A stretch of DNA of 43,043 nt, taken from contig FR878751.1 of NCBI GenBank assembly GCA_000434395.1, positions 1 through 43,043 of the forward strand, written 5' to 3'. The DNA comes from Clostridium sp. CAG:568. GTDB lineage: Bacteria; Bacillota_I; Bacilli_A; RFN20; CAG-288. A model generated the notes under the pieces. The model saw only the letters and a list, made by a program, of their open reading frames with translations. It had not been told where the DNA came from and ran no database searches. Of this stretch, positions 30,727 to 39,680 are shown in pieces (the first letter of the stretch is position 1; each line of letters begins with the position of its first letter). The translations under genes were made by a program, and so were the position numbers.

Positions 30727-31572
30727 ATGGGAAACAAAGTCTTATTAGATACCTTCGAATACGCTCCTCTAAGTAATAGAGTGAGAAATCTTCACGTGCT
30801 CTTCGGACCGGAAGACAAAACAAATAAAGTACTTTTTTATATTCATCACGACATCTGGTCATCTAACGATAATTCTTTTGATTTGGATTTCTTAAAAGAA
30901 TTAGCTTCGAGAGGTTTTACTATTGTTGCACCTTCATTAGTCTCAGGAAACATCGGAAGTATTAAAGCAGTGATGGAAGATATTTATCTAGCTCTCAAAT
31001 GGACGAAATTTAATTTCAAAGATTTAGGTTCTCCCTATAAAGGAATAGGACTTTTATGTTCTGGATTTGGTGCTCAACTTGGAATGCTGAGCTTTGCATC
31101 AAATTATTCTCCAGCATTTCAATCCTTGTTTGGAAATGAAAGCTTGAATATAGATTGCAAAGGGATTGCTTTGATCTCTCCTATAACTGATATTAGAGAA
31201 TTCAATGAAAATATAGATTCCAATGGTTCTTCTATAAATTATAGACAAAAGTTGTTGTCTACTATTTATGGCCCAAATTATCAAAATTCAATTTTGTTTC
31301 AAAAGACCGGTTCTTCTATCGACTGTGCTAGAAGTTTAGTGTCTTGTAAAGCTAAAATAATGGTTCAATCATTTGAAAAAGATAGCCTGTTTTTAGCCAA
31401 TCAAAAAACAGTCGATAATTTAAAATTGTCAGGTGGTTTTCCGCTCAACAACATCTATTTTGAAGAGAAAATGAATATGTTCGATTATTTAATGCCCAAT
31501 AATAAGGACATTTATAAGAAACCGATGGATGATTTATCCGAGTATTGCTCTAATCTTTGGAATTGCGATTAA
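30727..31572 (+). CDS. Alpha/beta-hydrolase-like protein, probably inactive
   Basis: This 281-residue soluble protein has the order of an esterase-type alpha/beta hydrolase. A strand with NKVLFYIHHDIWSSND sits where active enzymes have the HGG oxyanion motif. Then come FTIVAPSLV and a nucleophile-elbow position at 111-115 (CSGFG), followed by AKIMVQSFEKDSLFLANQ near the usual acid residue. Compared with GxSxG, the serine is replaced by Gly113 and the first glycine by Cys111, and no clear catalytic His appears near NNIYFEEKMNMFDYL. I therefore infer a pseudo-enzyme. If the elbow is shifted by one residue, Ser112 could still serve. GGAGGA is 6-7 bp before the ATG. A structured region follows the stop. 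Confidence 0.55.
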   Translation: MGNKVLLDTFEYAPLSNRVRNLHVLFGPEDKTNKVLFYIHHDIWSSNDNSFDLDFLKELASRGFTIVAPSLVSGNIGSIKAVMEDIYLALKWTKFNFKDLGSPYKGIGLLCSGFGAQLGMLSFASNYSPAFQSLFGNESLNIDCKGIALISPITDIREFNENIDSNGSSINYRQKLLSTIYGPNYQNSILFQKTGSSIDCARSLVSCKAKIMVQSFEKDSLFLANQKTVDNLKLSGGFPLNNIYFEEKMNMFDYLMPNNKDIYKKPMDDLSEYCSNLWNCD

Positions 31573-31613
31573 GTAGCATCAGTGTTGACCTTTTTCAACT
31601 TAGCAATGCTACT
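31572..31613 (+). promoter_or_regulatory. Two-part imperfect hairpin after the hydrolase-like gene
   Basis: AGTAGCAT (31572-31579) pairs with ATGCTACT (31606-31613), and inner GTTGA (31584-31588) pairs with TCAAC (31595-31599). It starts at the stop codon and has no T-run after it, so it is more likely an mRNA 3'-end stabiliser than a complete terminator. Confidence 0.5.
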
Positions 31614-31692
31614 ATTGTTAGTAAGTTGTAAATAATGAATTATAGCTTAAATAATGATTGAAAACTATTTTTTCATTTTCATTTTAGATAAT

Positions 31693-31724
31693 AGCCTTAT
31701 CAAAATCAAAAAGGCTTGTTTTTT
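31693..31724 (+). terminator. Intrinsic terminator upstream of pcrA
   Basis: AGCCTT (31693-31698) and AAGGCT (31711-31716), loop of 12 bases, followed by TGTTTTTT. It probably ends the transcript of the preceding genes. A TATAAT (31727-31732) directly abuts it and may be the pcrA promoter -10 box. Confidence 0.65.
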
Positions 31725-31752
31725 GATATAATTTCACAGCTGGTTTTAACAT

Positions 31753-34131
31753 ATGGGAATTGATTTTAAAAGCTTATTAAATGAACGCCAATATGAGGCG
31801 TGCTGTTCGACTGCTAGACATTTGAGAATTGTCGCTGGTGCTGGTACTGGTAAGACACGAGTTTTGACTTATCGTATAGCTTATTTGATTTCTGAGAATG
31901 AAATAAATCCATCTAGAATTGTGGCTATTACATTCACCAATAAAGTGGCTAAGGAAATGGAAGAAAGAGTCGACAAGATTATGAAAGATAATGGCACTCC
32001 ATTAACTGTTCATAGACCATTGATAGCAACTTTCCACGGCTTTTGTTATAGATTTTTAAGAAGAGAATGTGCACTTTTAAAAGACTTCAATTCTCAGTTT
32101 GGTGTAGCTGATGATGAAATGCAAAAAGAGTTGTTTAAACATGTCTTTTTAGATTTACATATTCCAGATGATAAAGATATAAGATCTGACATCACAAAAA
32201 AGATTGGATTTCTTAAGAACAAAGGCATTTTTCCAGATGAAGTTAATGAAAGCATGTTTACTTCATTTGGTCCAGCTAATCCAAAAGAAATTATTGATTG
32301 CTATAAGAAATATCAAAGCTTGCTAAAAAAGAATAACTCATTGGATTTTGATGATCTTTTGATGTATACAGCAAAAATTTTGGATGATTATCCTGAGGTA
32401 AGAGAGAGATGGCATAGAAAATTCGACGCTTATTTGATCGATGAATTCCAGGACACTGATTCAGTTCAGTATAAGCTTGTTAAGCATTTGCTGTCTAGTC
32501 GTACATCATTGACAGTTGTTGGTGATCCAGACCAGACTATTTATACATGGCGTGGAGCTGATAGTAATTTGATTCAAAATTCATTACCTAAGGATTTTCC
32601 TGATTTACAAACAGTGACTTTGGATTTGAATTACAGATCTACTCAACAAATCTTGGATAAGGCTAATATGCTGATAAAATTCAATTCCAATAGATTGGAT
32701 AAGAGCCTGAGAGCTTTTAATGAAGAGGAGGGAAAGGATGTAACATTTACTCCTTGTAATTCTAGTGATGGCGAAGCTAGTTTGGTAATAAATAAAATAC
32801 TCGAGTTACACAGAAATGGTGTCGAATATAAAGATATAGTCATTATTTATAGATCTAACTATCTATCTCAACCTTTCGAACATGCATTGACTAGAAATAA
32901 AATCCCATACGCTGTTTATGGTGGCCTTAAATTCTACGACCGTGCTGAAATCAAAGATGCTTTGGCCTATATGAAGTTATTAGTAAATCCTAAAGATGAT
33001 TATTCATTCTTTAGAGTTTTGAAAGCCCCTAGAAGAGGAATAGGAGCAAATTCTTATGAAATTATAAAGGAAACAGCAAACAGATTGGGAAAGAGTAACT
33101 TTGAAACATGTATAGAAAATCTAGATGAGATTCCTTTAAAGCCCACTTTAATCGATAGACTTACAGAATTTAAAACAGTTTATGATGAAACGGTCAATCA
33201 ATTAAAGGAAGCTAAACCTGAAGAAGTAAAAGATGTGATCGATCACTATCTCAATAATATTGGCTTTAAAAAATATATTAATGATATAGATACAAAAGAA
33301 GACAAGAATAGTTTGGATACTAACGAGCAGAATACTAGGATGAAAAACGTTCGTACTTTAATTGGATTGCTCGGAAATTACATGGAGAGTGATAATTTTG
33401 ATGAAGAAGGAAACTTATTAGAAAATTCACTAGAAGAATTCTTGATCGATGCTGCTCTTCAAAGTGCTCAAGATGAAATTAAAGATAACAATAAAGTTTT
33501 ATTGATGACTGCACATGTCTCTAAAGGTTTGGAATTCCCGTATGTGTTTGTGGTTTGTTTGGATGAGAATATTTTTCCAACTGGACATGCTATAGAGAGA
33601 GGAAATAAAGGAATTGAAGAAGAGAGAAGATTGTGTTATGTAGCCATTACTAGAGCTAAAAAACAACTTTTCTTATCTTCACAAGGTGGATATTCCTTTG
33701 CTATTAAAGGATACAATACCCCTTCTCAATTTGTTAAAGAGATTGGATTTAATCAAGAAGCCCCTAAACCCAGCATTTCAAATGATTTATACAATGGAGG
33801 TGGAAGAGGATTTTATAAATCTAATAGCTATAGTAATGATAATAAGCATTATTCAAAATATAACGGATACTTTTCTTCTAATAGTTCTAAATCTAATTCA
33901 AATAGCATGCCTAAAACTCAAAATGTTGTTTATAAAGCATCATCTAGTAATATTTCTAAGGTGAAGGCAGCGACTGAAGTTTATGTGATTGGGGATAGGG
34001 TCGCTCATTCTTCTTTTGGTGTTGGAACAGTAATAAAAGTTGAACCTAGCAATATTGTAGTTAAGTTTCCAGAGCCTTATGGAGAAAAAAGATTGGTCAA
34101 AGGGTTCAAAGCCTTTAGAAAAGTTTCATAA
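31753..34131 (+). CDS. pcrA: ATP-dependent DNA helicase PcrA (UvrD/Rep family)
   Basis: This 3'-to-5' superfamily 1A helicase for repair, replication restart and backtracked RNA polymerase has 792 residues. Walker A is AGAGTGKT (28-35), motif Ia AITFTNKVAKEM, motif II DEFQDTD (from Asp230), motif III GDPDQTIYTWRGAD, motif IV/V TAHVSKGLEFPYVFV, and motif VI EEERRLCYVAITRAKK. After the core, a Ser/Asn/Tyr/Lys-rich linker (about 677-735) leads to a C-terminal Tudor-like domain (GDRVAHSSFGVGTVIKV), the part that contacts RNA polymerase in Bacillus PcrA. No Shine-Dalgarno is seen before the ATG at 31753, and a TATAAT at 31727 would give a leader of only about 14 bases. First gene of pcrA-ligA. Confidence 0.94.
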   Translation: MGIDFKSLLNERQYEACCSTARHLRIVAGAGTGKTRVLTYRIAYLISENEINPSRIVAITFTNKVAKEMEERVDKIMKDNGTPLTVHRPLIATFHGFCYRFLRRECALLKDFNSQFGVADDEMQKELFKHVFLDLHIPDDKDIRSDITKKIGFLKNKGIFPDEVNESMFTSFGPANPKEIIDCYKKYQSLLKKNNSLDFDDLLMYTAKILDDYPEVRERWHRKFDAYLIDEFQDTDSVQYKLVKHLLSSRTSLTVVGDPDQTIYTWRGADSNLIQNSLPKDFPDLQTVTLDLNYRSTQQILDKANMLIKFNSNRLDKSLRAFNEEEGKDVTFTPCNSSDGEASLVINKILELHRNGVEYKDIVIIYRSNYLSQPFEHALTRNKIPYAVYGGLKFYDRAEIKDALAYMKLLVNPKDDYSFFRVLKAPRRGIGANSYEIIKETANRLGKSNFETCIENLDEIPLKPTLIDRLTEFKTVYDETVNQLKEAKPEEVKDVIDHYLNNIGFKKYINDIDTKEDKNSLDTNEQNTRMKNVRTLIGLLGNYMESDNFDEEGNLLENSLEEFLIDAALQSAQDEIKDNNKVLLMTAHVSKGLEFPYVFVVCLDENIFPTGHAIERGNKGIEEERRLCYVAITRAKKQLFLSSQGGYSFAIKGYNTPSQFVKEIGFNQEAPKPSISNDLYNGGGRGFYKSNSYSNDNKHYSKYNGYFSSNSSKSNSNSMPKTQNVVYKASSSNISKVKAATEVYVIGDRVAHSSFGVGTVIKVEPSNIVVKFPEPYGEKRLVKGFKAFRKVS

Positions 34132-34152
34132 TATTAAGGAGGAATTGATACT

Positions 34153-36207
34153 ATGTCAGAGATAGATAAAGATAAAGAAAGAGTTAAAGAACTCACGGAT
34201 TTATTAAATAAATATTCATATCAGTATTATGTTTTAAACCAGTCTGAGATCCCAGATTCTGAATTTGATTCATTGATGAATGAACTTCAGGATTTAGAAT
34301 TCAAAAGACCAGATTTAAAAGATGTCAATTCGCCTACTTCAAGAGTCGGTGGTTGGGTAAGCAAAGAGTTCAAAAAAGTAAACCATCCAGTCCCTATGCT
34401 TTCTATTTCAGATGTCTTTTCTTTGGATGAATTGAAAGAATGGGACAGATCCATTAGAAAGATGACAGGCTTAGATAAAGTTAGATATTGCTGTGAAGTC
34501 AAGATCGATGGATTGGCCTGTAATTTGAACTACCATGAAGGTCGATTAATTCAAGGATCTACCAGAGGTGATGGATCTATCGGAGAGGATGTCACAAACA
34601 ATGTCAGAACTATTAGATCCATACCTTTGGACATTCCGGAATTAAGAGATTTGGAAGTTAGAGGAGAAGTCTATATGCCTAAAGCTTCTTTGAAGAAGGC
34701 TAATGAGGAAAGAGCTAAAAATGGTGAATCGTTGTTTGCTAATGCTAGAAATGCAGCTGCAGGTTCATTGAGACAATTAGATAGTGCTATTACTGCGAAG
34801 AGAGGGCTAAACGCTTGGTGGTATTATTGGCCATTAGCACCTCAATTTGGATATAGATATCATAGTGATGGTCTAAATCAATTGACTAAGTTAGGCTTTA
34901 GAACAAATCCAGAAAGAAGAGTTGTGTATGGAATCGATGAAGTTCTTCAATATGTTGATGAATATGCACAGAAGAGACCTACTTTAGATTATGATATCGA
35001 TGGCTTGGTTATAAAAGTTGATGATATGGAGCTTTATCCATCGATTGGATATACAGCAAAGACACCTAAATGGGAGATAGCATATAAATTCCCACCAGAA
35101 GTGGTCTCGACTCAAGTCTTGGATATAGTGATGTCTGTCGGAAGAACAGGAAGAGTTACCCCTACTGCAGTTTTACAACCCGTGTTGTTGGCAGGATCTA
35201 CAATTTCTAGAGCAACTTTAAATAATGAAGATTACTGTGCAGATAAAGATATTAGAATTGGTGACTATGTCACTTTGCATAAAGCAGGTGACGTCATTCC
35301 TGAAGTTGGAGAAGTTATATTGAATAGAAGACCAGCCGGTACAGTTCCATATAGATTCGATAAGAATTGTCCATTCTGTCATGAGCCTTTAATCAAAGAC
35401 GGAATACAGACATACTGTAAAAATATTCACTGCCCTTCAAGAAAAATAAATAAGCTTCTCTATTTTGTATCTGATGCTGGAATGGATATCGATGGTTTAG
35501 GTGATGTCTTAGTCGAGCAGTTATTCAACGAACATATTTTGACTGAGATACCAGATGTTTATCGCTTAAAAAATCATAAGGATGAAATTGAAAATCTTGA
35601 TGGAATGGGTGAGAAATCAGTGGATAAGATTTTAAAAGCAGTTGAGAAATCAAAATCCAACGATTTACCTATGCTGATATCGTCATTAGGAATTCCATTA
35701 GTAGGAAAGAAGACAGCTATAGTATTAGCAAATCACTTTGAAACTTTGGACAAGTTGATGATGTCCAAAGTGGATGAAATAGCAAATCTTCCCGATATTG
35801 GTCTTAAGACAGCTCAAGGAATATATGATTTCTTCAAAGATGAAATCAATAGAAATTGTATTGAAAAATTAAGAGAAGACGGTGTTAACTTTATTCTTAA
35901 GAATATAGTTAAACCTGTAAAAGACAATTTCTTTAAAGGAAAGAAATTTGTATTGACTGGTTCCTTGTCTAAACCTCGTGATCAAGTGACTAAAGAAATA
36001 GAAAAATTAGGTGGTGTTTCAGCTGGTTCTGTATCTAAAAAGACTGATCTTGTAATTGTTGGTGAAGATGCAGGATCTAAATATACTAAAGCAGTCGAAT
36101 TGGGATTGAGAATAATTAAAGAAGATGAGCTCAACGATTTGATAAAACAAGCTCAGAAGGATGCAGGATTGACTGGAACTGGTAATGATACTGGCGATAG
36201 ATATTAA
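34153..36207 (+). CDS. ligA: NAD-dependent DNA ligase
   Basis: LigA seals nicks in replication and repair using NAD+. It has 684 residues, a normal length. The adenylated Lys is Lys117 in CEVKIDGLA. The nucleotidyltransferase region continues with RGDGSIGEDVTNN, RGEVYMPK and DYDIDGLVIKV. An OB fold follows. The zinc finger uses Cys406, Cys409, Cys422 and Cys427. Helix-hairpin-helix repeats include DGMGEKSVDKIL and LPDIGLKTAQGIYDFF. A BRCT domain (about 594-670) starts FKGKKFVLTGSL. AAGGAGG at 34136-34142 precedes the ATG by 10 bp. The gap from pcrA is 21 bp, so the two are an operon, as in Bacillus. Confidence 0.97.
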   Translation: MSEIDKDKERVKELTDLLNKYSYQYYVLNQSEIPDSEFDSLMNELQDLEFKRPDLKDVNSPTSRVGGWVSKEFKKVNHPVPMLSISDVFSLDELKEWDRSIRKMTGLDKVRYCCEVKIDGLACNLNYHEGRLIQGSTRGDGSIGEDVTNNVRTIRSIPLDIPELRDLEVRGEVYMPKASLKKANEERAKNGESLFANARNAAAGSLRQLDSAITAKRGLNAWWYYWPLAPQFGYRYHSDGLNQLTKLGFRTNPERRVVYGIDEVLQYVDEYAQKRPTLDYDIDGLVIKVDDMELYPSIGYTAKTPKWEIAYKFPPEVVSTQVLDIVMSVGRTGRVTPTAVLQPVLLAGSTISRATLNNEDYCADKDIRIGDYVTLHKAGDVIPEVGEVILNRRPAGTVPYRFDKNCPFCHEPLIKDGIQTYCKNIHCPSRKINKLLYFVSDAGMDIDGLGDVLVEQLFNEHILTEIPDVYRLKNHKDEIENLDGMGEKSVDKILKAVEKSKSNDLPMLISSLGIPLVGKKTAIVLANHFETLDKLMMSKVDEIANLPDIGLKTAQGIYDFFKDEINRNCIEKLREDGVNFILKNIVKPVKDNFFKGKKFVLTGSLSKPRDQVTKEIEKLGGVSAGSVSKKTDLVIVGEDAGSKYTKAVELGLRIIKEDELNDLIKQAQKDAGLTGTGNDTGDRY

Positions 36208-36223
36208 AAATTAATGCTAAATT

Positions 36224-36250
36224 TATATATAAATAGGTTATTTATATATA
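36224..36250 (+). promoter_or_regulatory. A/T-only hairpin between ligA and gatC
   Basis: A 12-bp stem of only A-T pairs with a GGT loop (36236-36238) lies 17 bp after the ligA stop. It may weakly terminate or punctuate the transcript before gatC. A possible gatC -10 box, TATGAT, is at 36281-36286 without a convincing -35. Confidence 0.35.
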
Positions 36251-36328
36251 TTTACCGGTTATTTACCTCCAAAAAAGGTTTATGATAGAGAGGTTTTATC
36301 GACTGGTAATAATAATGAGGAGATAAAT

Positions 36329-36664
36329 ATGGAGAAACCTACAGTAAAAGTTATCAACGAATGTGCAGGAAACTTGATGTTTAAATTGTCTCAAGGACAA
36401 GATGTACTTATCGCTGAAGAGTTTGATACCATTATCGACCAAATGGAGTTCTTGAAAGGAATTCCTGGTGTCGATGATGCCGAACCTATGACATTCCCTT
36501 ACAAGATGCATCAAAAGGACAAAGATCTTCGTGTCGATGTTCCTGAGGCACCTATTGGAGAGGAAGCTACTTTGATGAATTCGCATGCTAAGCTTGGAAA
36601 GCAAATCAAAGTTCCTCGTGTTGTCGCTCATGGCGAAAAGAATGGCGAGGATGAGGGAGTATAG
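36329..36664 (+). CDS. gatC: Asp/Glu-tRNA amidotransferase subunit C
   Basis: This small scaffold subunit of GatCAB wraps the GatA-GatB interface. The 111-residue protein has an N-terminal helical half (INECAGNLMFKLSQGQDVLIAEEFDTII) and a C-terminal half with GVDDAEPMTFPYKM and LRVDVPEAP, which matches the family pattern of a PM-(x)n-LR-x-D-x-P order. Identity rests on this pattern and on the immediate gatA and gatB neighbours. GAGGAG lies before the ATG at 36329. It ends two bases before gatA. Confidence 0.9.
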   Translation: MEKPTVKVINECAGNLMFKLSQGQDVLIAEEFDTIIDQMEFLKGIPGVDDAEPMTFPYKMHQKDKDLRVDVPEAPIGEEATLMNSHAKLGKQIKVPRVVAHGEKNGEDEGV

Positions 36665-36666
36665 TT

Positions 36667-38127
36667 ATGGCAACAAAATATTTGGATAAAACTATTAGAG
36701 AGATTCATATCGCTTTGATGAATGGCGAAGTTACTAGTTTGGACTTGGTCAACGAAGCAATCGAAAGAATCAATAGAGATGATTGCAACTCTTACGAAGC
36801 AAAAGCTTTTGATAAAGCTATAAAGAAAGCTAAATCGATAAAGAAAGTTGATGCTTTAGATTATTTGGAAGGTATCCCTTATTTGGCTAAGGATAATTAT
36901 TCTACCAAGGGAATTGAAACCACTGCATCATCAAATATTCTAAATGGATATGTTCCTTTATTCGATGCTGAAGTAATTCGTAGATTATCTCGTGCAGGTG
37001 CAGTAATGGTTGCAAAGACTACACTTGATGAATTGGCAATGGGTGGAACTGGTACTTCCGGTCATAAAGGAACTACCTGCAATCCTTACGATCATTCTAG
37101 AATGATTGGTGGATCTTCATGTGGTTCTGCTGCTGCTGTCGCTAAAGGAGATGCTCCTTTTGCTTTGGGAAGCGATACTGGTGACTCTGTAAGAAAACCT
37201 GCATCTCATGCCGGATTAGTCGGATTTAAACCTACTTGGGGATTGATATCTCGTTATGGTCTTCTTCCTTTTGCCTGTTCAATGGATACAGTCGGATACT
37301 TTACACGCTGTGTTTGGGACAGCGCATTGATAACCTCTACTTTGGCTGGACATGATGACAAGGATATGTCTTCATCTAGAAAGCCTAAGAAGGATTACAT
37401 CGGAGCTGTAGAAAGAAAGGAAAGCTTGAAGAGAATTTGCTATTTCAAGACTGTTGTAGATGCTTGTGCTCCTTATGTACAAGAGTCTTTCTATAAAGTT
37501 CTCGATGAATTGAAAGGAAGAGGATATGTAGTTGAAAATTATGATTTTCCAATTGATTTATTGGATGCCCTATATCCTACATATATGATTCTCTCTTGCT
37601 CTGAAGCAACTGCAAATGATGCTCAATATGATGGAATGCGTTATGGTCCTAGTGGTGATGAGTCAGCGAAGACTTATCAAGAATTTATGACTTCTGCTCG
37701 TACTAAAGGATTCTCTGATCTTATCAAAAGAAGATTTGTCATAGGTTCATATTCTTTGTTGGCAGTCAATCAACATGATTTGTTCCAAAGAGCTCAAAAG
37801 GCTAGAAGAGTCATTGTAAATGCTTTGAACAAAATGCTTGAATCATACGATTATTTCGTATTGCCTGCTTCACCTTTCATTCCTAAGCATTTGAATGAAT
37901 TGAGCACAAAATGGGATGCTAAACCTGAGTTTGCTGATAACCATTTATCCTTAGCTAATTTCGGTGGAATGCCTTCTTTGACTCTTCCTATGGGACTCGA
38001 GCAAAATGTTCCATATGGAATCAATATCAGTGGAAGAATATTTGAAGATGATAAAGTTTTAGCTTTAGGTGAAGAAGTAGAGGAGATTACTGGGCTTAAG
38101 AATCTCCATATCAAGGAGGAATTCTAA
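36667..38127 (+). CDS. gatA: Glutamyl-tRNA(Gln) amidotransferase subunit A
   Basis: This amidase subunit releases ammonia from glutamine for transamidation of Glu-tRNAGln (and Asp-tRNAAsn where needed). It has 486 residues, normal. The Ser-cisSer-Lys triad is present: Lys75 in YLAKDN, cis-Ser150 in GGSSCGSAAA, nucleophile Ser174 in GSDTGDSVRKPAS. These are all offset by four from Staphylococcus aureus numbering. The residue before the nucleophile is Asp173, where the common signature has Gly, and the following Gln is Lys177. This variant may be lineage-typical. The ATG at 36667 has GAGGGAG 7 bp upstream. It is followed 2 bp later by gatB. Confidence 0.96.
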   Translation: MATKYLDKTIREIHIALMNGEVTSLDLVNEAIERINRDDCNSYEAKAFDKAIKKAKSIKKVDALDYLEGIPYLAKDNYSTKGIETTASSNILNGYVPLFDAEVIRRLSRAGAVMVAKTTLDELAMGGTGTSGHKGTTCNPYDHSRMIGGSSCGSAAAVAKGDAPFALGSDTGDSVRKPASHAGLVGFKPTWGLISRYGLLPFACSMDTVGYFTRCVWDSALITSTLAGHDDKDMSSSRKPKKDYIGAVERKESLKRICYFKTVVDACAPYVQESFYKVLDELKGRGYVVENYDFPIDLLDALYPTYMILSCSEATANDAQYDGMRYGPSGDESAKTYQEFMTSARTKGFSDLIKRRFVIGSYSLLAVNQHDLFQRAQKARRVIVNALNKMLESYDYFVLPASPFIPKHLNELSTKWDAKPEFADNHLSLANFGGMPSLTLPMGLEQNVPYGINISGRIFEDDKVLALGEEVEEITGLKNLHIKEEF

Positions 38128-38129
38128 TC

Positions 38130-39593
38130 ATGGAATACGATGTAGTTATTGGTATAGAAATCCACGTTCAGTTGAAGACTAAGAGTAAGATGTTCTCAGC
38201 TTCACCTAATACTTATCATATGTCTCCTAACTCACAGACATCCTTATATGATTTGTCGATGCCTGGAACAATGCCTGTAGTGAATATGGAAGCTGTCAGA
38301 TATGCAATAAAATTCGGTACAGCCCTTCATATGAATATCGATAGAACTCTTTACTTCGATCGTAAGAATTACTTTTACCCCGATCTTCCTAAAGGTTATC
38401 AGATTACTCAACAAGACCATCCTATTGTTTCTCATGGTCATCTCGATGTTACTCTTCGTGATGGTACTATAAAGAGAATTGATGTTCAAAGAGCTCATTT
38501 GGAGGAAGATACTTGTAAACAGACTCACTTAGCAACAATGACTTTGGAGGATTATAACCGTTGTGGTGTTCCTCTTCTCGAAATCGTTACTGAGCCTTGT
38601 ATCACATGTGCAGAAGAGGCTGCAAAATATGTTGAAGGAATTCGTGAGATTGTCACTTTCCTAGGAATTTCAGATGGTCGTATGGATGAAGGTTCTATGC
38701 GTTGTGATACCAACGTTTCTATCAAGCCTAAAGGATCGACTGTCTTAGGAACTAAGGTCGAGGTCAAAAATATCAACACAGTTCAAAACGTTGAAAAAGC
38801 AATCTCTTTTGAAATTGAGCGTCAAAAGAAATTGATTGAATCTGGTGGACATGTAGAACAAGAAACTCGTCGTTTCGATGAGCAACTTCAAGAGACTGTT
38901 CTCGAACGTAAAAAGACTAATGCTGTCGATTATAAATACTTCCGTGAACCTAATATCATGCCTATCGATTTGTCTGAAAAGTTTATTCAAAACGCAATCG
39001 ACGATATGGCTGAACTTCCTTGGGAGTTTAGAAAAGAATTCCATGACTTAGGATTAGATGACTATCAAACTGAGCAGTTGATGTTGGATAAGAAGAATGT
39101 CTATTATTTCAAGAAATGTTTGGCCGAGAAACCATTGGATGCTAAGATTTTGTGGAATTTGTTCATGGTTGGAGTCATGTCATATATCAACAAGTCTGAA
39201 AAGGATGCGGAAAGCGATGTGTTGACTCTCGATACCTTGAAGTTTACTCCAAGAGATCTAGTCGATTTGGCTAACGAAATCAAATCGGGAAAGATTAATT
39301 CCAAGCAGGGAAAGACAGTTCTCGATGATATGGTCTTGAAAGGCGAGAAGCCTTCTAAATCTATTGAAGATCATGGATTTGAACAAATCAGTGATACTTC
39401 GGCTATTCTTCCTATTGTTGAACAAGTTATTGCTGCCCATCAAGATGTTGTCGATGGTTGGCATCATGGTAAGGATAGAAGCTTAGGATACTTGGTCGGT
39501 CAGGTCATGAAGGAATCTCATGGTAAGGCTAATCCAGTCGAAGCTAAGAAATTAATTCTTGAAAAAATTGGTCCTATGGGATCGAGAGACTAA
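38130..39593 (+). CDS. gatB: Glutamyl-tRNA(Gln) amidotransferase subunit B
   Basis: GatB binds the mischarged tRNA, activates the glutamate with ATP and receives ammonia from GatA. It has 487 residues, a normal length. The N-terminal signature is DVVIGIEIHVQLKTKSKMFS, and YFYPDLPKGYQITQ, DEGSMRCDTNVS and KVEVKNINTVQNVEKA follow. The C-terminal third (from about 320) is the helical tail domain similar to YqeY that contacts the tRNA elbow. AAGGAGGA lies 9 bp upstream of the ATG. A strong terminator follows within 4 bp. Presence of GatCAB predicts that this organism lacks glutaminyl-tRNA synthetase, as is usual in Firmicutes. Confidence 0.97.
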   Translation: MEYDVVIGIEIHVQLKTKSKMFSASPNTYHMSPNSQTSLYDLSMPGTMPVVNMEAVRYAIKFGTALHMNIDRTLYFDRKNYFYPDLPKGYQITQQDHPIVSHGHLDVTLRDGTIKRIDVQRAHLEEDTCKQTHLATMTLEDYNRCGVPLLEIVTEPCITCAEEAAKYVEGIREIVTFLGISDGRMDEGSMRCDTNVSIKPKGSTVLGTKVEVKNINTVQNVEKAISFEIERQKKLIESGGHVEQETRRFDEQLQETVLERKKTNAVDYKYFREPNIMPIDLSEKFIQNAIDDMAELPWEFRKEFHDLGLDDYQTEQLMLDKKNVYYFKKCLAEKPLDAKILWNLFMVGVMSYINKSEKDAESDVLTLDTLKFTPRDLVDLANEIKSGKINSKQGKTVLDDMVLKGEKPSKSIEDHGFEQISDTSAILPIVEQVIAAHQDVVDGWHHGKDRSLGYLVGQVMKESHGKANPVEAKKLILEKIGPMGSRD

Positions 39594-39596
39594 TAT

Positions 39597-39637
39597 AAAA
39601 CAGCTACATGAATTTAAACCATGTAGCTGTTTTTTTG
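39597..39637. terminator. Bidirectional terminator between gatB and the sugar symporter
   Basis: AAAACAGCTACATG (39597-39610), loop AATTTAAAC, CATGTAGCTGTTTT (39620-39633), then more T bases. The 14-bp perfect stem with A-run before and T-run after serves both gatB and the convergent minus-strand gene. Confidence 0.95.
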
Positions 39638-39680
39638 TTTCTTTTTACCGCTAATTTAAATAGAAATTAGTTGGTGACTA

